Part shown: positions 9,779 through 18,079 of the stretch, in pieces | Position numbering within the stretch: the first letter of the stretch is position 1 | Layout of the letters: every line of letters starts with the position of its first letter | NCBI GenBank assembly: GCA_002345205.1 | Contig: DDVI01000094.1 | Coordinates: forward strand, 1-63,971 | Reading direction: 5' to 3' | DNA: 63,971 bases | Source: Bdellovibrionaceae bacterium UBA2316 | GTDB taxonomy: Bacteria > Bdellovibrionota > Bdellovibrionia > Bdellovibrionales > Bdellovibrionaceae | Program-made: the position numbers and the translations under genes | The notes under the pieces: generated by a model | Told to the model about the DNA's origin: nothing | The model's input: only the letters and a program-made list of their open reading frames with translations | Databases searched by the model: none

Positions 9779-10487
9779 AACCCCAACCTTTTAAAACCTC
9801 AGCTTCTTCAGATTGAGATTTCACTTTTTTGAATTTAGCGCCAGAGGCACCCTTCACGCGCTGTTCGCACTCGGCCCATGTTTTATGGCGCTCTAAAACC
9901 CCATTCTTTAGCGACAAATAATAATTCACTTCCGTTGATTCTTTTTTCTTAAAATTTGTATCCGGAATTGGTTCAGTTTTAGGCGTCTCGAAAATATCAA
10001 ATGCGTAGTAAGCATTATCACCATCGTACAAATCGATATACTTGCCCGTTGAAAAACACACCGCGATTTCATCACAACGTTCATTTCCAGCAATGCCGTT
10101 ATGGCCACGAACGTAATTCCATTTAATTTTTTTATTCGAAATATCAGCCAACTGACGCTGAACAGTTTGCCAAAATTCCTTGTTAGCAACGTCTTTACCT
10201 TCCGCATTTTTCCAACCACGGAAAGCCCAGCCTTTAAGCCATTTTGTAACACCATTCAAAACATACGATGAATCGGTGTAATATATAAGTTGATCAAACG
10301 AGACGTCTTTTAGGTAATGAAGTCCTTCAATTAAACCCTGAAGCTCCATCTGATTATTTGTTGTGGCTGCGCGACCGCCGCCAAGCTCAACTACTTGATT
10401 ATTGGGTAATCCAAGGATGGTGGCCCATCCCCCTCGCCCTGGATTCCCGCTACATGCTCCGTCTGAGTACATCACTACTGTTTTCAC
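9762..10487 (-). CDS. rnhA: ribonuclease HI with C-terminal viroplasmin-like domain
   Basis: Residues 1-150 are a canonical RNase HI, which cleaves the RNA strand of RNA:DNA hybrids. Acidic residues are in YSDGACSGNPG, ELQGLIEGL and YTDSSYVLNG, and the C-terminal part of the site is in VRGHNGIAGNERCDE. After a linker, residues about 190-240 match the Cauli_VI/RNase H hybrid-binding fold (TWAECEQRVKGASGAKFKK). In eukaryotic RNase H1 that domain is at the N-terminus; here it is at the C-terminus. The 241-residue length is explained by this extra domain. The start is GTG at 10487. Confidence 0.9.
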   Translation of the reverse strand: MKTVVMYSDGACSGNPGRGGWATILGLPNNQVVELGGGRAATTNNQMELQGLIEGLHYLKDVSFDQLIYYTDSSYVLNGVTKWLKGWAFRGWKNAEGKDVANKEFWQTVQRQLADISNKKIKWNYVRGHNGIAGNERCDEIAVCFSTGKYIDLYDGDNAYYAFDIFETPKTEPIPDTNFKKKESTEVNYYLSLKNGVLERHKTWAECEQRVKGASGAKFKKVKSQSEEAEVLKGWGYADKK

Positions 10488-10527
10488 AGCTAGAGACTAA
10501 AACGGCAGCTTTAAAAATTCAACTAAC

Positions 10528-12909
10528 TTAAGTTCCCGCAAACGTCGGATTGTTCGTTTGGGGTTGAGTTAAAAGTAACTCGTCCGACCAATCATTCAAA
10601 TCCACGTTTAAAGCTTGACTCAACACTTCATTAATATGATTTACAAAAATAAATTGGATATCTGATTTGATTTCATCTGGGATATCGCGCAGGTCCTTTT
10701 TATTTTTCTCACATAAAACAATTTGTCTTACGCCCGCTCTGTGCGCAGCGATCACTTTTTCTTTTATACCACCAACCGGTAGCACTTTACCTCGCAGACT
10801 GATCTCGCCCGTCATCGCCAACTTAGGATTCACGGCCACCCGGGAAACTAGCGACGCTAATGAAGTTAGGATCGTAACACCCGCCGACGGTCCATCTTTA
10901 GGAATAGCACCAGATGGTACGTGTAAATGAATATCAAATTTGTTCATATCTAGCCGCGGAGCCAAGACCGACAATCTAGATTTCACAAGTGACTTGGCAA
11001 TTTGTGCAGATTCCCGCATCACATCACCTAGCTGACCTGTAATAATTAAATCGCCTTTACCTGGTACCAGCGCCGTTTCAATAAACAGAATATCGCCACC
11101 AACCGGAGTCCAAGCCAAACCTGTGACTACTCCGGCCGTCGATGTAAATTCCGCCACTTCGCTGGCAAATTTTTCTGGACCGAAAATATCTTCAAGATTA
11201 CTTATGCTCACCGTGACTTTCGTTTCACCACGCTGCAGTTTTTCTGAAGCATATCGACAAATTTCGCCGACTTTTCGTTGAAGATCACGAACACCTGATT
11301 CCCTGGTGTAGTGCGTGATCACTTTCAAGAGAGCTTCATCCGTAACCCGCAATTCTGATTTTTCAAAACTATACTCTTCCATCTGCTTAGGAATAATATG
11401 GCTTTTCGCAATATTAAATTTCTCTGCCGATGTGTAACCCGATAAATCAATGACTTCCATCCGATCTAACAACGGACCAGGAATTCCTTCTAAAGAATTG
11501 GCCGTCGCGATGAAGAAAATTTTCGACAAATCAAATGGCGTATCTAGGTAGTGATCCTGAAACGTATGATTTTGCTCAGGATCAAGGACCTCCAACAATG
11601 CGGCTCCCGGATCTCCCGCATAACCGCGAGATAGTTTATCAATTTCGTCCAATAAAAATACTCCGTCATTCTGTTTCACTTTAGAAAGCGCAGAAATAAT
11701 TTTACCTGGCAAGGCTCCGATGTAGGTTCGTCTATGACCACGAATTTCTGATTCGTCACGAACACCACCTAAGCTAATACGGTGATATTTTTTATCGAGC
11801 GCGCGGGCGATGCTTTGACCTAGCGATGTTTTACCAACCCCCGGAGGGCCGATAAACAATAGGATTGAACCCTTTTGGTTTTTACGACGTTTCATGACCG
11901 CTAAATGCTGCAGGATACGTTTTTTAATTTTATCCAGACCATAGTGATCCGCATTTAAGATAGCCTCTGCTTCATTTAGATCAAATTCCTTACCGGGTGA
12001 ACTTTCACTCCATGGTAGAGACACTAGCAGATCTAAATGCGCACGAATCATTTGATGCTCTGGAGATTGCGTTGACGAAGTCGATAGTTTCTTCAACTGT
12101 TGATTCGCTAACTTCAAGGCCTCTTCGGGCATTTTTGCTTCGGCTATTTTCTTTTCGTACTCGGATTCTAAATCCGGGGAATCATCGTCGCCAAGTTCCT
12201 CTTTAATAGTTCTAAGTTGTTCGCGCAGAATATGTTCGCGCTGAGTTTGTCCTAATTTATTTGATAGCTTACTACGAATATCATTTTGGACGATCATCGT
12301 TTGTTTAAATTCTTGTAACAACGTTAACAAAGCTAATGTTCGCGTTCTTAAATTAAAATCTTCCAAAATTCTTTGTTTTTCAGATACCGATAAATCAATA
12401 TTCGCCGCCGCCATGTGACCAAGCAGTGCTAGGTCATCGATGCCTTTAATTAGCTCGATCATATTATCCGTGTTACCGGGCATAACTTTTAAAATATCGG
12501 TTCCCATTGTTTTTAAACTTGTCAAAAACGCGTGCTCTGTGGGTTTATCCATATCGATAACATCATCATAACGTTCAAGATTTGTCTGATAACAATCTTC
12601 TGCATTAAAATAATTTACGGAGCGCGCGCGATAATAACCACGAACCACGACAAAGTAACTTGAGTCTGGTGTAACTTTAATTGATTCCACTTTACAAAGT
12701 GTACCGAACGAATTTAAGTCGGCTTCAGAATCCAAATTTCCGTCAGAATCTTTCTGTGCGACTGCGAATATCCATCCATCTTTGTTAGAAGACAAATCAA
12801 CGGCACGCTTACTCTTGTCCCGTCCAACTCGCAATGTCTGTGTGATTCCGGGGTAAATAACTGTGTTCTTTAAAGGAAGAACAGGTAACGCTCCAACTGG
12901 GTATGACAT
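10528..12909 (-). CDS. lon: ATP-dependent protease La
   Basis: The 793-residue cytoplasmic AAA+ serine protease degrades damaged and regulatory proteins. In order it has the LON N-terminal domain (LPVLPLKNTVIYPG), a coiled coil, Walker A GPPGVGKTSLG (about residue 355), Walker B FLLDEIDKL, and the catalytic Ser-Lys dyad: Ser675 in KDGPSAGV and Lys716 in GGIKEKV. AGGAG five bases before the ATG fixes the start. The C-terminal tail after the protease domain is short and polar. Confidence 0.96.
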   Translation of the reverse strand: MSYPVGALPVLPLKNTVIYPGITQTLRVGRDKSKRAVDLSSNKDGWIFAVAQKDSDGNLDSEADLNSFGTLCKVESIKVTPDSSYFVVVRGYYRARSVNYFNAEDCYQTNLERYDDVIDMDKPTEHAFLTSLKTMGTDILKVMPGNTDNMIELIKGIDDLALLGHMAAANIDLSVSEKQRILEDFNLRTRTLALLTLLQEFKQTMIVQNDIRSKLSNKLGQTQREHILREQLRTIKEELGDDDSPDLESEYEKKIAEAKMPEEALKLANQQLKKLSTSSTQSPEHQMIRAHLDLLVSLPWSESSPGKEFDLNEAEAILNADHYGLDKIKKRILQHLAVMKRRKNQKGSILLFIGPPGVGKTSLGQSIARALDKKYHRISLGGVRDESEIRGHRRTYIGALPGKIISALSKVKQNDGVFLLDEIDKLSRGYAGDPGAALLEVLDPEQNHTFQDHYLDTPFDLSKIFFIATANSLEGIPGPLLDRMEVIDLSGYTSAEKFNIAKSHIIPKQMEEYSFEKSELRVTDEALLKVITHYTRESGVRDLQRKVGEICRYASEKLQRGETKVTVSISNLEDIFGPEKFASEVAEFTSTAGVVTGLAWTPVGGDILFIETALVPGKGDLIITGQLGDVMRESAQIAKSLVKSRLSVLAPRLDMNKFDIHLHVPSGAIPKDGPSAGVTILTSLASLVSRVAVNPKLAMTGEISLRGKVLPVGGIKEKVIAAHRAGVRQIVLCEKNKKDLRDIPDEIKSDIQFIFVNHINEVLSQALNVDLNDWSDELLLTQPQTNNPTFAGT

Positions 12910-13029
12910 ATATACTCCTATAAGCAGAAGATGAGACCCTTGAATTTAATGTCAAGGCCACGAATATATTTGGGGAAGGTATAACGATAATTAATATTAA
13001 TTGGCGCATTCATTGCTTCGTAGAAATAC

Positions 13030-13998
13030 ATGAACAACATCGTACGTAATTACTCATTTTATATAGTATTAGCAACAACTCTACTGTCGAACTTTCAGTC
13101 AAAGGCTCATTTTAGCCAAGTGCCCGAAAATGTTTACGAGTTTGAATTACAAATGGTCGAGCATAGTATTGGAACCGGTATTACTATGCGATATTTACTT
13201 TTGCGTAGCCTGTTAAATGGAGTAGCTACCCAGTTTCCAACCTTAATGCAGCATCGTGAGCTCATTAATGCTCGCGCCGACCAGCATGATTTGTCTAAAT
13301 TTGCTCATAGCCCAGCGTTCGTAAAAGAGTATTATCCAAAAGGAACTACTACCCATTTAAGCGCACCGGTTTTGAAATATTATGGTTATGATATTCGCAC
13401 CAACCCTGATTCTCTTCAACCTGAACAAATCGCAGAAGCCAAAAATGCATTCAAACATTTGAACATTATTGATGATCGCTTGTTAGACGAATTAGTCGAA
13501 AACTACGTTCACGATAAAAACATGCCAGAAGACGAGGTCGCCGCTCTTAAAAAAGAACTTTACCAATTCGAACATATGTCTGATTTATTAAATCGAAAAA
13601 TGTTTGAGAATATTTTGCGCTTTAGAAAAAATTTCGGACACAATGGAAAAGCGCAAGAAGTTTTTGAATTCGGTCGTCCAATTGTATTAGATAATGGCGA
13701 TGCAAATGATTGGAATTCTGGCGAGCACACTAAACGAATTGCATTACAATATATCCACTCGCCGGCACTCTATAAATTAATCATCGGAATTCATCCCCAA
13801 ACAGTTGTTCAAACCTACTTAGAGGCGACCAAAGATTCTCCATTTTTACAAACTCGTGAAGCTCTCACCTTGCGGAACAGAGCCGTTAGCGATTACGTCA
13901 AAAACCGTGAAACAATGGCTCCAATCGAAGAAAAACTTACTAAGCGAAAAACAACTCGAGCTGTAAACTTCTGCCACTCATTTTATGCTAAAAAGTAA
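13030..13998 (+). CDS. exported protein with HD-like motif, unknown
   Basis: The 322-residue product has a weak signal peptide or N-terminal membrane segment (residues 8-25). A conserved-looking stretch RADQHDLSKFAHSP contains an HD pair, and further histidines occur in QFEHMSDLLN and NSGEHTKR, reminiscent of HD-superfamily or DUF5662-like metal sites. I do not recognise the family with confidence and propose no reaction. It is transcribed divergently from lon. Confidence 0.6.
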   Translation: MNNIVRNYSFYIVLATTLLSNFQSKAHFSQVPENVYEFELQMVEHSIGTGITMRYLLLRSLLNGVATQFPTLMQHRELINARADQHDLSKFAHSPAFVKEYYPKGTTTHLSAPVLKYYGYDIRTNPDSLQPEQIAEAKNAFKHLNIIDDRLLDELVENYVHDKNMPEDEVAALKKELYQFEHMSDLLNRKMFENILRFRKNFGHNGKAQEVFEFGRPIVLDNGDANDWNSGEHTKRIALQYIHSPALYKLIIGIHPQTVVQTYLEATKDSPFLQTREALTLRNRAVSDYVKNRETMAPIEEKLTKRKTTRAVNFCHSFYAKK

Positions 13999-14119
13999 CC
14001 CTTAAAGACTTAAGACAGGTGTCTAACTTTCTACATCTCTAGCACCTAAAAGCCTTAAAACTGTTCTCAATTCGAATAAAACGATTTATGAGGGCATATC
14101 CTCTGCACGTTCCATAAAT

Positions 14120-15061
14120 ATGGGTTTTTTAGAACGAACACTAACAGAAATTGGAGAATTCTTTGCTCGCGATATATTATCGTTTGCGATTTTTATCTTC
14201 CTTAGCGCCTTCCTTATTAATCATTTAGCGTCCGCTCAAACGCTGGTTCGCAACACCAGTTCTATAACCCAAAAAATGCGTCCTAAAAAATTTGTAGGTG
14301 AACGACCCATTAGTCAGATTAACAATGATCTTCGTTTTCACGATGGTAGCGGCACTGGGAAAAACTGGCAGTTTAATCTAGGTCTAAATACGGCTCAAAA
14401 AGCACAAAATAACAGTTCGTATTCGGTCAATACCGAAACATCACTTAAGTTTAACGAAGATATGAGCATGAAGGGTTTATTAAATTACTCTAAATATGCA
14501 AAGAACGAACTACAAAGTGACGTGTCCGACTTACTTTTGAATTTATATTTCATGAAATCACGTTTCGCGGGAATGAACGTGTCCCCCTATCTAGTATCAA
14601 CTCTGCCTCTTTCAAAAGATTCGACACAAAGACAGTCCCTAAGCTTCAGTGCTGGCTTAGGGGCAAAACTATCGAGCCAGTCTCGACTCGGTTCTGGAAT
14701 ACTTAATACATCTGGTAGTATTTCCGCCCAAAAATATTTTCATAAATTTGAAACTGCAATTAACAATTCAGTTAATACGTCCCATGCATCCAATCAACAG
14801 ATATCAACTGGTTGGGAATATAAAGATTTCGGTTTTGGTATTCAGCTAAGGCATATAAATTCTTGGAACTATGCGGGCGCGATGAAAGATTCTTTCTTTC
14901 ACGTGCAGACATTTTCTTGGAATGTCAGCAAACAGCTGTCGTTCTCAGCGGGGCAATCTAGCTCTGGCACAGTGATCTCACCTAACCAAGAAGAAATCGA
15001 AATTCGACTAGTGGAAGACAATTCTTCAGCGCTCTTCCTTTCAACCAACTATATTTTCTGA
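14120..15061 (+). CDS. probable outer-membrane beta-barrel protein
   Basis: The 313-residue protein has an N-terminal hydrophobic export segment (about residues 19-39, ending LASA). Repeated amphipathic strands of alternating polar and aromatic residues follow, and the C-terminus is STNYIF; a final phenylalanine is typical of BAM-inserted barrels. Family and cargo are unknown. Its 3' end overlaps the convergent addA gene by 21 bases. The start is uncertain because no strong ribosome binding site precedes the ATG. Confidence 0.6.
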   Translation: MGFLERTLTEIGEFFARDILSFAIFIFLSAFLINHLASAQTLVRNTSSITQKMRPKKFVGERPISQINNDLRFHDGSGTGKNWQFNLGLNTAQKAQNNSSYSVNTETSLKFNEDMSMKGLLNYSKYAKNELQSDVSDLLLNLYFMKSRFAGMNVSPYLVSTLPLSKDSTQRQSLSFSAGLGAKLSSQSRLGSGILNTSGSISAQKYFHKFETAINNSVNTSHASNQQISTGWEYKDFGFGIQLRHINSWNYAGAMKDSFFHVQTFSWNVSKQLSFSAGQSSSGTVISPNQEEIEIRLVEDNSSALFLSTNYIF

Positions 15062-18000
15062 TTCTCGATCTTGAATAAATTTATCAAAGTAAATTCCCAT
15101 CGGTTGTAGCTGATATAGTAAATGATCCACTTTTTTCTGATCTACGTAGTCGATCGCTAAATCAAAAACGGTAGTTGCTGGCAATTTTTTTATATATGCT
15201 AAGCACTGGGCATAAAATTTCAATTGCTCGGAATACAGTTCCGTATGGGTTGAACGGCCCGATTTATAGTCGATGATCAGCACGCGGTCTGATCCAAAAT
15301 ATACAAAGTCAATTGATCCAACAATTTGGTATTCACCATACTGAAACGTAAATCGATACTCTCGCAAACCCGTTGCAAAAATTTTGACCAAATCGACACC
15401 ATAAGAAAACTGAGGATAATACGAAAACTCAAACATACCTTTTTCACGACGATGATGCGTCTCAATCCCTTTCTGGGAAATGATAACTTGGTTCAAGGAC
15501 GACTGTCGTTTGCCTTTAGAAGAACTAAACGACAGCGGACCCCGAACTTCACCTTCACTGATTTTTAAATCCAGTTGACTAAAAAAAGAGAACGGCGACG
15601 TGTCTACGGACGCAGTTTCGACATGTAACCCGGCAGACGGTACTTGCAAAATAGTGTCATCAACAAAACTATTTGCATCGATCGTGTTCCATCCCATGGA
15701 AAAAACCAACGAGTCCTTATTCATCAAATACTGATTATAGAAATCACGTACTTGATGAGCCCAAGTAGACTCCGAGAATTTATTGAGTGTAAATAACGAA
15801 ACCATTTTGCGAGCTCGTGTTAAAGCTACATATAAGAGCCTCTCAAACTCTTCAGCTTCCCGTTCTTTTTGAATTGCCCACTGTTGCCAATGAATGGGGC
15901 TCCTGATCTTATCGTCTTTAGCCTTGTTTTTGATGAAGATAGAATACTCTTTGGTTTCTGGATCCACATCCAGAGTGTAGCGACCGCGTGTACGTTGCGG
16001 GCTGTGTATACCAATGACAACAACATGATCAAACTGCAAACCTTTTGACGCATGGATCGTCATCATTTGAATCTTTTTCGGTTCAACTATAGCTTGAGTT
16101 TCACTTTCCTCATAAAAGTCATTTTTGTTTGGATCTAACACGGCATCCAGTTGAACTAGAAAGGAATCAAGTCCCTTGGCCAACTCTTCTCGCAACCAGA
16201 AGAAACACTTCCAAATATTAGATTCCTTCTTTCCAGACGAATCCGCTATATGATTCAGCACAAAAGACGCTTCATTAACAGCAAACAACTGCGTTGTTTC
16301 AAGCAGTCCTATGTCTATACTTTTAAGTAAATACCGATTTAGTGCATCGATTGCATGTGCAACTCGTGATGGCTGACCATCTTTGTGAAACACCAACTGT
16401 TCCCAGGACCTATAGTCCTGAGTTACAATTTTGATTTCATCTGGCGTCAAGCCCATGGCAGGAGTCTTGAGTAAAAAAACTAAGTTATTAATATCACCCG
16501 GCCGAACAAGGAAACGAACGAAAAACAAAATATCCAAGATTTCACGCTGTTTAAAAAACTGCCCTTGGCTATGTACATAATGAGGAACACCCAAAACTTC
16601 CAATTGAACGGCTAAGTCATCCAAGTCACGATTTGTACGTGAAAGCACAACAACATCTTCAAGCTTAATTTCCGGATGTTGCTTAACTAAGCGAGAAATT
16701 TGTTTTGCCGTCAAAGCAGCATTTTCAGTTTTATCACCAATTTCATAAACATTGACGTCTTGCTTTAGATTTACATTTTCCTTAATAGGTACCATTTTTT
16801 GAAACTGGCGATACTGACGAGAAAAAAACTCGTTGATGAAATTTAACACACCGGAATGAGAGCGATAATTATTGTCCAATACTTCAATGTGACCCGAAGA
16901 TTTCAATTCATTCATTTTTCCATCGAATACGCGCGAATCCGAACCCCTAAAATAGTAAATGCTTTGCTGAGGATCGCCCACAAAGAATACCCGAGCTTTT
17001 CCTATCAATTTATTCAACAACGAAATCTGGATAGGACTCGTATCCTGGAATTCATCGATCATCCAGAAGTCCCACTTCTTCGAAAATGTTTCAAATAAAT
17101 AAGGCTTTGTTTCTATAATTTGAAAACACAAGGTTTCAATATCAGAAATTGAAATCTGCTGTGATTCTTTCTGATCCGCATTAACGGCCGCAAAGAATTT
17201 TTCAGCAACGTCTTCAAATGTCGTTTGAATCAATTGAAAGTTTTCTAAAAAATCTTCGTGATAATTTCGATCTCTGAATTCCCGTAATTTTTTTATACTC
17301 GAAACGAAACCAGCCTGAGACAAAATTAAGTCTTCGTCCCCTTTTTTAGAAACCGTTGGTAGGCGAGCCAGCGTTTCTTCCCAGGCCAGTAGTGCAGCTA
17401 TAGTTTCTGCGTCTTCGGAATCGATATTGGGAAAATTCTGAAGCGCATTCGCCCAAGCATCTGTTAATTTAGAGCGACGAAGCACATTCAAATGAACGCG
17501 AAATTCAGAAATAAATTCACTCTTAAGTTTCTGCAAATAAGAAGCAAACGCAGCACGATCTATGGCTTTAAGCGATCCCACTGTTAATCTAAACTGCCGA
17601 TAGTCACAAACTAATGTGTATAGTTCTGATAGAGTGAATGTATCTAACATCACTGCGACGACAGGCTCTTCGTTTACAATTTTCCTAAACAATTTTTGCT
17701 GTCGTCGCGCAATTTCTGAATCATTTACAACCGCAAAGTCTTTAGTCAGGCCAAATTCAGATTGGTTTTGCCCAATGAACATATGCAAAACCCCATGAAT
17801 GGTGGAAACAAGCAAATGGCCTTTCGAATTTATAAACTCAAAAAACTCTCTATCATAAGTTTCAATAGCTTTCTTCAATAGCCGTTCATTAATTTCTTGA
17901 GTCGCCTTGTTAGAAAACGTAGTTAAAACAACGCGTGGCCATGTATCGGCCTGTTTCTTATGACTATGAAAAAAATTATATACTTCGTTGATAAGGCGAG

Positions 18001-18079
18001 TTGTTTTTCCAGCTCCAGCGCCAGCACGGATCAAAACATTTTTAGTTACAGGTGAGGTGCTCTGCAAGACAGCCTCCAT
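15041..18079 (-). CDS. addA: AddA/RecB-type helicase-nuclease subunit
   Basis: The 1012-residue UvrD-family helicase has a C-terminal PD-(D/E)XK nuclease and would process double-strand ends for recombination with AddB. Walker A is RAGAGAGKTT (Lys25), motif II WMIDEFQDTSP, motif III DPQQSIYYFRGSD, motif V MTIHASKGLQFDHV and motif VI VALTRARK. The nuclease core VLIIDYKSGRS lies near residue 933, with the QLKFYAQ helix after it. It overlaps the end of the upstream addB gene by 34 bases, the usual B-then-A order. Chi-like recognition cannot be judged from sequence. Confidence 0.9.
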   Translation of the reverse strand: MEAVLQSTSPVTKNVLIRAGAGAGKTTRLINEVYNFFHSHKKQADTWPRVVLTTFSNKATQEINERLLKKAIETYDREFFEFINSKGHLLVSTIHGVLHMFIGQNQSEFGLTKDFAVVNDSEIARRQQKLFRKIVNEEPVVAVMLDTFTLSELYTLVCDYRQFRLTVGSLKAIDRAAFASYLQKLKSEFISEFRVHLNVLRRSKLTDAWANALQNFPNIDSEDAETIAALLAWEETLARLPTVSKKGDEDLILSQAGFVSSIKKLREFRDRNYHEDFLENFQLIQTTFEDVAEKFFAAVNADQKESQQISISDIETLCFQIIETKPYLFETFSKKWDFWMIDEFQDTSPIQISLLNKLIGKARVFFVGDPQQSIYYFRGSDSRVFDGKMNELKSSGHIEVLDNNYRSHSGVLNFINEFFSRQYRQFQKMVPIKENVNLKQDVNVYEIGDKTENAALTAKQISRLVKQHPEIKLEDVVVLSRTNRDLDDLAVQLEVLGVPHYVHSQGQFFKQREILDILFFVRFLVRPGDINNLVFLLKTPAMGLTPDEIKIVTQDYRSWEQLVFHKDGQPSRVAHAIDALNRYLLKSIDIGLLETTQLFAVNEASFVLNHIADSSGKKESNIWKCFFWLREELAKGLDSFLVQLDAVLDPNKNDFYEESETQAIVEPKKIQMMTIHASKGLQFDHVVVIGIHSPQRTRGRYTLDVDPETKEYSIFIKNKAKDDKIRSPIHWQQWAIQKEREAEEFERLLYVALTRARKMVSLFTLNKFSESTWAHQVRDFYNQYLMNKDSLVFSMGWNTIDANSFVDDTILQVPSAGLHVETASVDTSPFSFFSQLDLKISEGEVRGPLSFSSSKGKRQSSLNQVIISQKGIETHHRREKGMFEFSYYPQFSYGVDLVKIFATGLREYRFTFQYGEYQIVGSIDFVYFGSDRVLIIDYKSGRSTHTELYSEQLKFYAQCLAYIKKLPATTVFDLAIDYVDQKKVDHLLYQLQPMGIYFDKFIQDRESENIVG

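Noticed and set aside
18046..18079. Frameshift between addB and addA
   Set aside because: Both frames show complete domain ends and starts; the 34-base overlap is normal for this gene pair.
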